This document shows positions 1 to 11,700 of a stretch of DNA of 64,000 nucleotides, in pieces. The DNA is from Spongospora subterranea f. sp. subterranea. Its lineage: Eukaryota; Endomyxa: Phytomyxea; Phytomyxea; Plasmodiophorida. The translations under genes and the position numbers were made by a program. The stretch spans positions 186,001 to 250,000 of the forward strand of contig JAUGWO010000059.1 of the NCBI GenBank assembly GCA_049724395.1. Direction: 5' to 3'. A model generated the notes under the pieces. It saw nothing but the letters and a program-made list of their open reading frames with translations. It was not told where the DNA came from and made no database searches. Numbering within the stretch: the stretch's first letter is position 1; each line of letters starts with the position of its first letter.

Positions 1-2936
1 TTTCTGGAAGATAAATCAGCCGCTCGCTCTTCTCGTTCTAGCTGTCTCTCAGTAAAGCAGATATCACAGGGTGTAGCATCTCCAGAAACGACAGGGCAAT
101 TTTGGGGAAAAGCCGATCCTGAGATCGATTGAAGCAGCGAAAACGCTTCCCTCGGAATCAAACAGCGGTTCTACAGACATTCATGATTACATTAAAAAGA
201 CACTGAGATTGAGCCTTACCGCCTTCGCCAAAGAAAGGAACCCATGTGCGCAAAGCACACCGTCCAAAAGATTATCGATATGAGGAAGTGTAGAAGAGGA
301 CTTCAGCGATACATTTAATTGTCTATAGCATTGAGCGCTAACAACAGACCGTGAGTTGACCTCACAAGGTGAACTAGTACCAGTTACCTTATCCAGCACG
401 ATGACGAGTCAGCGTCGATTTGCCGCTGAGACGTTTGCAAAATCACACCAAGACTGGTTATGTAACGCAGCATCAGGCAACATTCACGACAAAGTTGCTG
501 GCGAGGAGAAACTATAATGGGAACACGAAGTGACCGTCTGATAACATCCCAGGCACCTAGGCTTATCCGAGACATGTTCCTGTAAGCGAACGACTTAACA
601 TCTGATTACTAGAAACGTCTGCTAAAACGCACCTGAACTGCATCGGATCTAGACCGCCGTGACAGCACAAGATTGACGAACAATCCAAAGGCTCTTCGGT
701 GACGTTGCGCGTCCAGTCACGCAACCATGCAAATGGCAACACGATCCCCGACAAATCACAGTCGCTATCAGGAACCGATATCAACGGTGAAACCAAACAT
801 GGCTCAGAAAAGATACTTGATACGTCGGACTTCCTGATCGCAATCAGTTTTTCCTAAGTTTGTTATGTAAGCTAATGTCCATTGGATATTGGGTACTACC
901 AGGACGTAAACACAGAGCCCGTACCACGTTTTCTAACTCGGCCCGAAATTGCTCTCTCTGGATGTCCATGTTGGAATTTTCTAGTAATATTTCGTTGCGA
1001 AGGTCTAAGGAAATCAGGCTGTCCGATGTTTGGCCCGCAAATTTCCGAGAGCAAGCTCTGTATCGACATCGCGCAGACCGTACACGACCATATATGCATC
1101 AGTGGATTCGACGGAGGGCAATGCAGCAATACTATCAGTAATAGGAACAGCCTGCGCAGAGATCAATTGGCAAAACGACAAACGCGAAGCGAAAGTCGTC
1201 GGACTTACCACATCGTCGTTGAATTGATGCTAAAAAAGATTGAGAACATGAAGATAATTTGCAGAAACGGCAACCAACCCATATATCATCACTAGAACGA
1301 ACATCAGCAATAAAATGTCCCGCTTCAGTGGAGACACCTCTATGGCACAGAATTGCCTTGACTTCATAAGGCATAGGGATCTAAACGAACATTGTCACAG
1401 AATATCGATAACCATGAAATCGTCTCCTACCTTCTCCTTCATGTCTGTGTATTGAGCCATATCAATAACTTTGGGAATAATAATTTTGTCAAATGTCTAC
1501 GAATAAATGAGTGCGGAGACCACAAAGGATCGAACAATGCTACTTTGCGTTTGCTAAAGGTTTCTTTGTCAAAAACGAAGCGAAGAAGATGCAGGTTTAA
1601 AGTTGGAGGGAGGCGAGTGAGCTTGAGCTCCCTGCGGGCTGAATTTTTGCAATTGCATACTGAACACAGGTACGCATTGCTGCCGGTCAAAATTTCAGCT
1701 CTAGTCAACTCCGCCAGACTAACAAGAAGGTCAGTGATCTATCAAATACAGAACCAGATTACAGCAACTGAACCTCAAAAAACTGACCTCTCTTCTAAAG
1801 TATCCCTGACGTTCAACTGAAGATCGGGGAAAGATTCAGTTCGTGAAGTGGTTTGTTGACAGGTATCGCACCGGGTAGTGAAAGTCATTTGCCCGTGAAA
1901 TTCGTCTTCGATCAACGTTGAGGAAGAAATTCGAGCCTACAGCCAAGGAATCAATGGATTGCGTGACAAACCCGGGCAGAATTACCTGGATGTGGGCAAG
2001 TAATAGCTTATTAAACTCATGAAGATCTTGTTGTGCCTCATTGTCAATGTTGAGAGAGTTAACAAAATCCGAAGGAGCAATTGAAGTGCAGATCGAGAGA
2101 GACATTTTCTGAGCGAAATAGGTCTTTAAATGAATCCAGTTGTCTCAAATTGATAATATACTAACGGCAAACAGCCTCTGCAGCTGAAAGATGATCGGGT
2201 CTGTAGCTTGCATGGACAGAATGTCACTGCGAAACCGTAGATTTGCATATAACGTCTGCAGTAATGAATTAATATAGCATGTGGCCCCCATGTTGTAGAG
2301 TCCAACGGGGAGATCGATGGGATCTCGAGCGGATAACTCCCGAATGGACGTTCTGAGTTTCGACACCTGAGCAATGGCTCTGATGAGCCCAATTACATGA
2401 ATGAGACGAAGGACCCTCTCTTCTACCTGTACTGTAGGTACATTAGCCCATATACCCCCTTGAATACCTCTTAACTCTTTGTTCCATATGCGGGACATGC
2501 AATTCGGCAGTTTGCAGGATTTATGTTTCGCGGGGGATACGATCAGATTGCATGACGGCTTGTCAAAGGAATAAGCACTGGACAATGGTGACGGTGTGAG
2601 TTGCATCACGGTAACATCATCTTCCACAATGATATCGTAGTCGGTGTCGGCACTGCTCACCACTTCAACGACATCGTTGCCGCCCTGGGGATCCTCCTCG
2701 GGATTTGCCGAAGGACTCAGGTTGGAATCGTTCATGGCACCATCAAGAGCAGCGTTTCGCCCAATGGTATGCGAACCTTCCAATGATGGGCTGGGCTCAA
2801 TCGAGCAGAGCCGGGAATATGATCGTTCAACAACGTGTCGGAAAATCACTACGGACCGGAGATTTATGCCGTTGAAAAAGCATCGGGATACTTTTGCACT
2901 GTAGCTTCTATTGAATGATACGATTATTTTGAGCAC
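1..2936 (-). CDS. USP48: USP48-like ubiquitin carboxyl-terminal hydrolase, cut by window edge
   Basis: A cysteine protease that removes ubiquitin from proteins. The Cys box (NMGATCYINSLLQ) lies near 2300-2260. It is followed by the QQDLHEF box (about 2040), paired CxxC zinc fingers (1870 and 1660), NLHLLRFVFD (about 1590) and the His box AGHFIADV (about 1310). Downstream DUSP-type segments (WLRDWT near 720, LCCHGG near 660, LCAHGF near 240) match the order in USP48. Introns read directly are 2165-2109, 1985-1937, 1787-1719, 1543-1497, 1430-1381 and 1278-1230, 47-69 bases each; further introns below 1014 are not resolved. The start is uncertain: an ATG at 2736 (MNDSN) is as plausible as 2936, and an extra intron may lie near 2430-2380. 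The 3' end, including the ubiquitin-like tail of the family, lies outside the window. The catalytic motifs look complete. Confidence 0.88.
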
Positions 2937-2957
2937 ATCATTGCCTCAGAAGATTTA

Positions 2958-3543
2958 AAATCGGTGTGTTCGTTCATTGTCAACTTCCAGATATTTTCTG
3001 CATTGAGGTTTATGTGCTTTGAAGAACTTGAACCTCAAGGCTTTCACGAAAACTATGACGTCTTAGATTAAGGAACCCCTGAACCAAACTTTATTGTCTC
3101 ACGTCTAAACGTTGCCTAACTCCATGAGATTCGCTGTCAAGCATTGGGCGTTAACCATCAGAAGCAATAACTTAATGCTGTACTCGCCAGTAAGTCGCTC
3201 ATTACAATCTTCGGAGATGCAAATAATGGGACTCATTCCGTGGCTGTTGAAATCTGGTCCTTTATCGATTAAAACCGTTGCGCGTAAGAAACACGCTGGA
3301 GATTTACTGGCGAGTGCAGCATTAAGTTATTGCTTATGATGGTTTATGTCCAATGCTTGACAGCGAATCTCATGGAGTTAGGCAACGTTTCGACGTGAGA
3401 CTATAATGTTTCGTTCAGGGGTTCCTTGATAATCTAAGACTTCATATTTTTCGTGGAAGTCTTGAAGTTCAAGTTCTTCAAAACACATAAACCTCAATGC
3501 ACAAAATATCTGGAAGTTGACAATGAATGAACACACCGATTTC
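2958..3543. repeat. Foldback (long inverted repeat) element
   Basis: Left arm 2958-3193 and right arm 3303-3543 are near-identical inverted copies, separated by a spacer of about 109 bases. Both ends begin with the octamer AAATCGGT read inward. No ORF longer than 75 codons is present, and the arms would fold into a hairpin of about 235 base pairs. It sits just upstream of the USP48 start, so it could affect that promoter. A foldback MITE is the likeliest class. I did not find clear target-site duplications. Confidence 0.85.
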
Positions 3544-3699
3544 AGAGCGACCAGTGCGGCTTTATTTGTTAGTAGTTGTTATTCAAACCCTCATCGTCGA
3601 ACGAAGACCGAATCGCTACTGTTAATTGAAGCTCCATCCCGAAATTGCAATGGTGGCAAGTACGTCAATTGCTGATCTGGTTGGATTTAAAGAGCATAA

Positions 3700-4059
3700 T
3701 CAAGGGCTGTTTCTGCCATTGTCGACATCGGACAATTGTTTGCCGTTCATTGAAACAATCCACATACCGGTCGTTGTCTCCTGCCATTTTGTAATTGAGG
3801 CAAACGCCTTTCCATGTGACTGTTGAATCGCCGCCATTACAGCAATCAGTCCCTTTTGAGACACATTAATCTCGCTGCGTATTACATTGATCTCGCTGCG
3901 TATTACGTCCTTGATTGGCTTCAGCCATGAATCAGAACCACGACGTTGGGGACGCGGCGGGTCCAGCGACGCCTGCCGTCGTCGCCTTTTTCTCGAAAGT
4001 ATGTCCATATCGAGTGCATGCGACCTTTCGCCGTATTGATGCTCGCCGTTCTCGCCCAT
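3700..4059 (-). CDS. Hypothetical basic/coiled ORF
   Basis: An ORF of about 119 residues starting at the ATG of MGENGEHQYG. It has a basic cluster (SRKRRRRQ) near residue 25 that looks like a nuclear localisation signal. A short duplicated heptad-like stretch follows (VIRSEIN twice in tandem, bases about 3868-3905). The open frame continues upstream into the copia fossil next door, so this may be a piece of a mobile element or captured DNA rather than a host gene. I recognise no family. Confidence 0.25.
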   Translation of the reverse strand: MGENGEHQYGERSHALDMDILSRKRRRRQASLDPPRPQRRGSDSWLKPIKDVIRSEINVIRSEINVSQKGLIAVMAAIQQSHGKAFASITKWQETTTGMWIVSMNGKQLSDVDNGRNSP

Positions 4060-4830
4060 CGTCTTTCGTCCTCCTATAAGGACTCCGAGGAGGACTTTTA
4101 CAGCAGTGACAACCGCCTCCAGGAAAACCACTCGATGAGCGACAGGTGAAAAGATTTCGTTGTAATCGACTCCTGGACGCTGTGAGAATCCTTTAACTAC
4201 AAGTTTAACCTTGAATTTATCAACTGTGCCATCCTCCTTCGGCTTTACCTTAAAGACTCATTTGTTATCGATAGCGCGACGACCTTCTGGTTGCTGGCAG
4301 AGTTCCCAGGTCTCATTCTGCACTAACCCTTTGTATTCTTTGTCAATCGCGGTCTTCCATTGATGTCAAAAAGGGATTGTTTGACTTCGTTGCCTGAGAG
4401 AGAGTTAAAGGGACAGCAATCCGGCCTTTTCGGGGATCCCTGAGCGGGACTCAATCATTGCAACACGCCGCCACAGTGGTGCGACGATCTCGAACTGATT
4501 GCGAGCTTAACTTGCAGGATAGCGGATCATGGTGTTCTGATGATGCGGAGGCTCAGACTCTACATACGCTTCTGACATGGGAATAACATTCTGTGGCGAA
4601 TGGTCATACTCTGAGATCGGTTTGGATTGGAAGGTCTTCACTTGATGACGATAAGTCTGATGAACATGCATTTGATGACTCGACGATGCTTTCGTCGAAG
4701 AAAACAGTTTCATCATTGGCATCTACTGGTGGCCTTCATTCAGGAAACTTTAATTCATTGAAGTTGACATCTGTGTGTACGATTTCGATCGTTCGTCCCG
4801 ACGGCGTCTTTAGCTAGACGCGTCCCGACG
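4060..4830 (-). mobile_element. Ty1/copia retrotransposon fossil (integrase end to start of RT)
   Basis: Minus-strand translation gives the characteristic copia junction: a charged Ser/Pro-rich linker after integrase, then the start of reverse transcriptase (KFKVKLVVKG, GVDYNEIFSPV). It is broken, with several breaks, and only a central piece is left. No LTRs were recognised at the ends. It looks old. Confidence 0.75.
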
Positions 4831-6640
4831 CGTGCATTTAGTATGTCAGCTTCGGATACCGAGGCTCCATTAAGGACCTGACTATTCTTGATATTTCACC
4901 CTTGATAGCTAGCATTCATCGTATTGATTGCCGTTGATCACTTACGGTTTACATTGAAGGTTACCCTGCACGATGCTACCTATCAAGGTAATGGTTGACA
5001 ACATCCTGTTGCTCAAAACACTTCACCATTCAGAGTTTCTGAATGCGAACGAGAAGGTTGCTTAACAACGTGGATGGAATCGGCTGGCCCTGGATTTCAA
5101 CGCTGGGCCTAGGGCCCAACGTTGTGGTTGAAAACATCAAAATGAGAGTATCACAAGGTTCAAAGGGTGTTTCGACATATCTCCAAATATGGAAAGAACT
5201 TGTACAGGAAACTGTACTGGGACAGTTTAGTTTCCCGCTTCGGAGGGGTTGGGCATCAACCGCTTCATTCACAGGCTGTTGAACATAACATGGAAGATTC
5301 AGATGAATGCTCCAGCTTCGACGAGATGGTTCGCAAAATCAACACAAAGTCCAAACCTTGGTCGGGGGTCGGTAATTACCGCCCAGGTCGGCAACGAACC
5401 AGGAAGCTGCTACATCAATGGGGACCGAATATAAGGAGGGCCTGATTGAATTGGGCAGAACTGTCCCACTCCCCCTCAACGTTGAGCCCCTAGGCCCAGC
5501 CGATTCCATCCCCGTCGCTAAGCCACCTTCTCCTTCGCGTGACAGAAATTCCAAAACGGTGAAATGTTTTGAGCGACAGGATGTGGTAAATCACTGCACT
5601 GTTCCATTGACGTGTCCGGATTACATTTTACACGAATCTGGGCGTCCAGCCTCGTTTTGTCTTGCCATCCGGCGCGCGCTGAGAGTCGAAGACGGAGGAG
5701 TACCGACGCGGTGATGCCGTTTGCCCAACCTACCGACTCCCTTGACACCCCAGACCTTGTCACCTGTCAAGTGGTATCTGCCAATTGCCACCGCTTGAGA
5801 GCACGATTCCGTAATGTGGGAGGTCGACGATGGCTTGGACTTACAAACGACATGTGGACTTCCGTTGCGTTCGGACGGGTCATGTACCCTCATAACCGGG
5901 GAGCGGTTGCCTGATCACCTGATCTGCTTTGCATGGATTCGTGCTGCAGACAAATTTAAGCAATTATAGCAGATCATGCGACGACCGATCGCGCTATGAT
6001 CAACAGCATCAACAGCAAGCTTCAGAATGTAGTAAACGAATTACACAGGTGAGCGGATAGCAGACTTTGTTGATAAAACGCCTGAAATTCGGCAATGCTC
6101 GTTATGTTGTTTCTTTTACGATGTCTCGCCCATGTGCAGCAGCTCGCCGTCAAGGAGGGGCTCGGACAGCGCCCTCCCGGTCGACATCGCAGTCAAAATT
6201 GTTGATTCTCCTAACGCTCTTTGAGGTTCTGCAAGGCGGCATTCGCCTTACTCTCACGGTTCTGACGAAGGTTCCGGAAACTGATTGCGAAACCAGGTGG
6301 AACGTTACCTGGGGCAGGATTCACAGCGTCCGGCAAATGCAGAAACCTCTAGAAGAGCTTCGTCGACACATCAGAGATCGCCATGATGGACATACGAGGT
6401 TTCAGTATCTCGCCAGCTGATGAATTTGCGAAGGCGGTACCAGCCGAGACATTGGAGGGCACTGCTTGATTTTCGCCACGTAACCCCCCATTCCGAAAGA
6501 GTGACCGTGCTGATATCGCCTTCTGAGAATCCAACGGTTTGGGGATGGTTGTCCCGGTAATTAACCTGGTTTCGGAACACGCTACGATTGCAACTGTGAC
6601 TGCATCAGTGGACTTCAAAATAATTGGCAAATTTATCGGA
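4831..6640. other. No clear gene; imperfect inverted repeat inside
   Basis: ORFs here are short, overlap on both strands and match nothing I know. The one structure seen is an inverted repeat, about 5077-5126 against 5478-5509, sharing GGAATCGGCTGG and the CCTAGGG core. It could be the ends of a small degraded transposon of about 430 bases. The stretch 5640-6300 is richer in G+C than its surroundings. Confidence 0.4.
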
Positions 6641-7620
6641 AAGGGTAATCGGTATCAAAGTTGAATAACCGCAACTTTTGAAAACCGATTTTCCCGATCT
6701 CGACTGCGACCGCATCGAAAGGGAATTATTGTCATGGTCGCATCCCGTCGTCCATCGGAAGATGTCGGTAAGCGGCGCCGCACGAGTAACAAGGAATACC
6801 TATCAATGGTGACCTTTCTGGAGGGCTGCTGATAATTTGCTTTGATTGAAGGCAAAGCGGCGTCAAAGAAAATGTGTCTTGGAAATTTGTTGACAGAGGT
6901 CGAGTCCCAGACTGATGTGTCGTGAACAGAGCCTGGCCAACCCGATATAACGTATCGGATTTGGCGGTCGTGATTGAACGTCAGCAAGACGTTCATGAAT
7001 ATTGACATTTTCGGTTGTGGTAGACTTCGCCATCAAGTCCCGGCTTTCGGTTCAGGGACTACATGAGTTCCGTCTGTAGATAAAAGACAGCCTTCGGACC
7101 CATATTCGGAATGGTTGAAAGCGCTAAGACGATGCCGTTCGGCACTGTCCGGCCACCGAATATTGTTTGTTTATAATGATTTCTCAATCACAATTTACAC
7201 GTTTGGTATATATGGTGATTGAACCATACGAAACGCCTTTCGTTCGAGAAATTTTCCCTATGGATGCACCGTTCCCGAAGTGACCTAGCCCTATCTAATG
7301 CACACGCTAGCTGAATCCAAACTTCTCTCTGAGGATATCGTCGTTGATTGTGAAAAACAGGATCCCTTAGTCGCATTTGACTGCATTGGTACCTCCTATC
7401 TCCTTCAAAATAAAGCAAAATGTTTGTTGGCTCACTCTCATCTTCTGAACAAACTTGTCAACCTCAAGATGAGGCAAAAGACTTGAAGCGATCCCAATTG
7501 TTTCATCAATTGACGCCGAGAGTCCAAAAAATCGATTGGACATTATGGATGCCACCATCAACTCATTGATTGCTTTGCTAAGTCTTTTTCTAAATGTGCG
7601 ACCACATCCGGTCAACTGTA
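6641..7620 (-). mobile_element. Degenerate PIF/Harbinger transposon (transposase remnant)
   Basis: Three minus-strand pieces are in order. The N-terminal Harbinger segment (FVQKMRVSQQTF) lies near 7450. A middle segment (LGHFGNGASIGKI) lies near 7270. The region around the second catalytic Asp (VISGWPGSVHDTSVW) lies near 6940. The frame shifts between pieces and carries stops, and the first DGT-type aspartate block and the final Glu block cannot be read cleanly, so this copy cannot make active enzyme. It is a different subfamily from the 21-24 kb element. Confidence 0.8.
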
Positions 7621-7960
7621 TGGCCAGAAGAAAGACGAATGACGCCGTCGATATCTCTCAACAAACAAGCACGTTCAACAAACCGCCCCATTTGAAATTA
7701 ACTGGTTAAGTTTGACACCCCTTGAATTTTCGCACGACAAAACTGGTACGAGAGCAAAGGGTTTGTCCAACTTTGCCGATGGACCTCCGGAAAGTCGTTC
7801 GGCTCATTTTCCTAGAAAGAGGTTATTACCTACTGGTATTCGGACTGGCCAGGGGCAGAACTGGTTAAGGGCCTGCCTTGACTCCATTCTAATGGAATTT
7901 GTCTCTGTTGAATGATGTCAACACGATAAGGCCCTTACAGACCATCTGAATGACGCCAAC

Positions 7961-8445
7961 ATGTTGAAGTTCAACTTAGAACAGTTTGGTGAAAGTAAAC
8001 TTTTTAAGTACAATTATATCTCTGGGCGAAAGTTCAGCACCAAACGGCGACTTGGATTTCAAATCGCGAATAATTTATTCACACATTACGCGACGTATAA
8101 ATTAGAGACCACTAAAACTAGCTGGATCACTGGAGAGCAAATACGTATGATCAGAACTTGCCAAACTGAAAAAACATTTCGGTCAACTATGCTCGAATTC
8201 ATAGAAGTCTTTCGAAATCTGGATACTTTAGAAAGTAATCAGGTCACAATGCAGATACGAATTTGCCGATCGCAATTGGCTGATCGAAAAGACTGAAACA
8301 GTGGACCAGGTTTGGTACTCACTTGATAATTCAGGATTGGCCCATGAGAAATGGAATATTATTCGAAATAACGTTGAACCGTTATTGAAATATTACAATG
8401 TTCAGATAAGAGCCAAAAAGGCTGTACCACAATGGATGTTTTGAA
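7961..8445 (+). CDS. Hypothetical ORF pair, unrecognised
   Basis: A 111-residue ORF (7961-8296, beginning MLKFNLEQFG) overlaps a second open frame that runs on to about 8445 (ADRNWLIEKT ... VEPLLKYYNV). The second stretch has regular spacing of Trp, Leu and charged residues like real coding sequence, so an intron or a frameshift may join them. No known domain was identified. It lies convergent to the repeat-protein gene that ends at 8790. Confidence 0.3.
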
Positions 8446-8789
8446 TGTAGCAGTAAAAAGCATTGTCGGGCCAGACAACTGAATCAGATATAGGCGCCGG
8501 CACTTATGTCTCGATTTGTACCCAGAGGAATAGACTCAATTATGTGTCTGACCTGGTCGGTTTCGCGATAAGTGCTCAGAGTAATTGACACAAACCTCAA
8601 TGAGCGAAGCTGAAACAATGGAGGTGATCGTTGGCGCATTTATTGAGAACAAAATCTAATTCGGTAGGTGTGCCGTTTATCAATTCACCACGTCTCCGCC
8701 ATTCGTCAAATGGTCAGGATTTTGAGAATTTTTCGCTTCTGTGGATAGCTAATTCGAATTTTGCTACAACAGCAGAGTAAGAGCAATCA

Positions 8790-11700
8790 TCACACAAACC
8801 ACTCAAAAAAACACAGCACTGAATCATACCCATCCTCCCACAATGTCGTCAATTTCCTCACAAATTTCCTCAAGTTGCCCAGACGGTTCCACGTGGGCAC
8901 TTTCATGTGTGCATAGCCTTGCTTGATCATTTCTTTCCAGTAAGGGTCCGTTTCCTTCAAGTTAGAGCCTCTTTGCGCCAAGTAATGTTTCCTATAAAAG
9001 CGAAATAAAATAGACGTAGATAGTACATAAGGAACCTTTACCTGAAATTCTTATAGGCCGACAAACAGGTGTCGTAATTGCATTTCCGTTTTGAATATTT
9101 TTGAAAATAACGAATATTGATAACCGCATTGAATAACATTCCGCTTTCAACATTGGTCGCCAACAAATGATCACTGTGAAAATTGATACATAAATACTGG
9201 GGTGTAATGGACAGGACGATCATTCGAGTTGACCACCTTGACTTCTTTGCATCAACTGACATCAAAATCGAATCAATAAACTGCCAGTGATTATTCCCCA
9301 AAATGTGTCACTACGAAGATCAAGGTAGTCAAAGAACACAGTCAGGAGTTGGAACCTGGCCAACGCTATTTAGCGTATCATGGCGATAATTAGATTGGAT
9401 AGTGGGGGAATACCAATCCGACATCGTAAATGATTTGCGTTTTCGATCATTCAGGGTCCTGATAATAAGCAAATATACTGAGTTCACATATACCGCTTCA
9501 GGTCCGTCATTACCATTGCGAACACGAAAATTCGATCGCTAGTTTCTCAGCACGATCAATGGTCTCATCATTGGCCATGCGAGAGATTCCGTCTGTAGGT
9601 TTGCGGACGATAAATGAAATAAGCTTCTGCATCAAAAGGTCACGCCTGGGAAATTCAGTTAACCGTCAATTTCAGATATGGAATGGGACATGAGTGGTTC
9701 TGCCGCCTCAGAAACTCGTACCGAAGCGAAAGAATTATATCTCTTGATTGTTGAATTTCCTTCCCCACCAATTCAACCAAATCTTGATTGAGACCGATAC
9801 GGTTTTTGTCGGTTTTGTCAAGATAAAGATCAAGGCCGCTGAGGAACGACGAGAAAATATCGTCCCTAGGTGCAAACTTAGCGGCTGATGACGATAAAGA
9901 GAGTCACAACGTATACCAATCCGATTCCGTCAAATATTTCGCATCACCAATGATCCTGAAAATGACAGCATGAAATGTGGCCCGCGACCCCGTTTATTGC
10001 AGCAATTACCATTTCAAATTCATCGCTTGTGCCCAGGGAAAACCAACAGAATTGGAATCGATCATGGAAATGAGTTGAGACAAGATGGAATCGGGCCTGG
10101 GACAAATATTCAGTTAAACAGCTAACCCTCAGATGCGGAATGATTCTTGAATTATTTGGCAGTTCTTTCCTACCGACTATTGTGATCCAACAACGCACAT
10201 TGCTCTGCTTGGTTTATCTCATTCTGGACAATGTTAACCATATCGGGATCCCCCAAAAAATCCGCAATCGCATCGGGAAACCATTCACTGGTTGACACTA
10301 AACGCTAAAACCGAACATAGAATGTGACAATTAGAAAAAAACTGACTTTAATGTGGTTCTGATCTGGTCATACACATGATTCCCCCAATTTATTGGGTCA
10401 CACTCTTGGTCAACTTCATACAACTCAAGACCGTAACAATGACCGCTGTGGAAGAACAGACATGAACCGGTGAAGAAAACGAGAACCTCAAATCAGATTA
10501 CTCAATGCCGGTACTCTGTATGGCGTTGATCAACAGTCCTGCATCGTAGGGGACCTTGCTATCAACATGATATCAAACACAGATGATCATCAAGGCGGCA
10601 ATTAACATTGACGAACAAAATTTGACACAAGTCTTTCAGGGCTTCGGCAACCGCATTAGATTGCAAATTGATGAACAAATAATGACAACATAGGGCGTTG
10701 TCAGCCGGATCAGACTGCATTTGGATCAAGGTTTGGCTGTCAGAAAGTTTGCTATGGACAGGGAATCAGATACTGATTGTTATCATGACGGGGATTGGCA
10801 ATTCCGTACAATATCGGATAGAGGTTCTCAAGGGCTCCCACCAATTCAGCAGATTTGCGAAACTCACCAGGCGGAAGGTTTCTGAGAACAGATAGCACAG
10901 AATAATCAAACAAAGATGTGCTGACCAATCGCGAACAATATCCGATACCGAATTTTACGGGATATTGAATCATCCCCAGATTTGAGCAATGTTCTCAAAA
11001 GAGGCAAAACAGGGGCAGGTGGGTTCCTGTGGATAGAATTTCAAATGCTGATCAGAAGACGGTTACAAATTTCGTACAAAATTTGAAAAAACAATTCTTC
11101 AAGGTTTGTCGAGTCTTTATCACATCCGGCCATTTTCCATACATCACGTGCAATATTTGGAAGAAAGTTGCTATAGAACAGAAATAAGAACATATAATGA
11201 CCATAACGCGGCTGGAAGATCTTGTACAAAACGTGAAACAGCACTTCAGGAGATTTCAGATCGCATCCAGCATTGATCAACCTGATGAGAACTCGGGCTG
11301 CGTTGGGATCATCATTGCTATGGATCAACAATCAGATAAAGAATTCAATCAACACGATGCAATCGATCACGAACAAGAACCTAAACAGATTTTTGAGGGC
11401 TCCAACGCCTTGTTGAGGATTTAGAACCAGATTTACAATGCGCATATTAAAGGAAGAATGTTCACTTTTGAAAACAAAATGAGTTGATGATTATGATCAA
11501 GAGAAAGGTAACAATTTGATACAAAAGCGATAGCAGCTTTGAAAGTGGTCCAGCATCGGCACCAGATTCGACCAACTTGTTCAAATGATGTGCAAAATTG
11601 CCAGGAAGACGGCTATTAGAGGAATTACAAAAATGCTGATGACCATGAGGGAAAAAACGATTCATTACAAGAGGGAAAATAGGGCTTTCAAGGAATCAAC

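Noticed and set aside
5418-5914. Long overlapping ORFs in a G+C-richer stretch
   Set aside because: All frames on both strands are open to a similar degree, which is expected by composition; no domain or codon pattern supports a gene.
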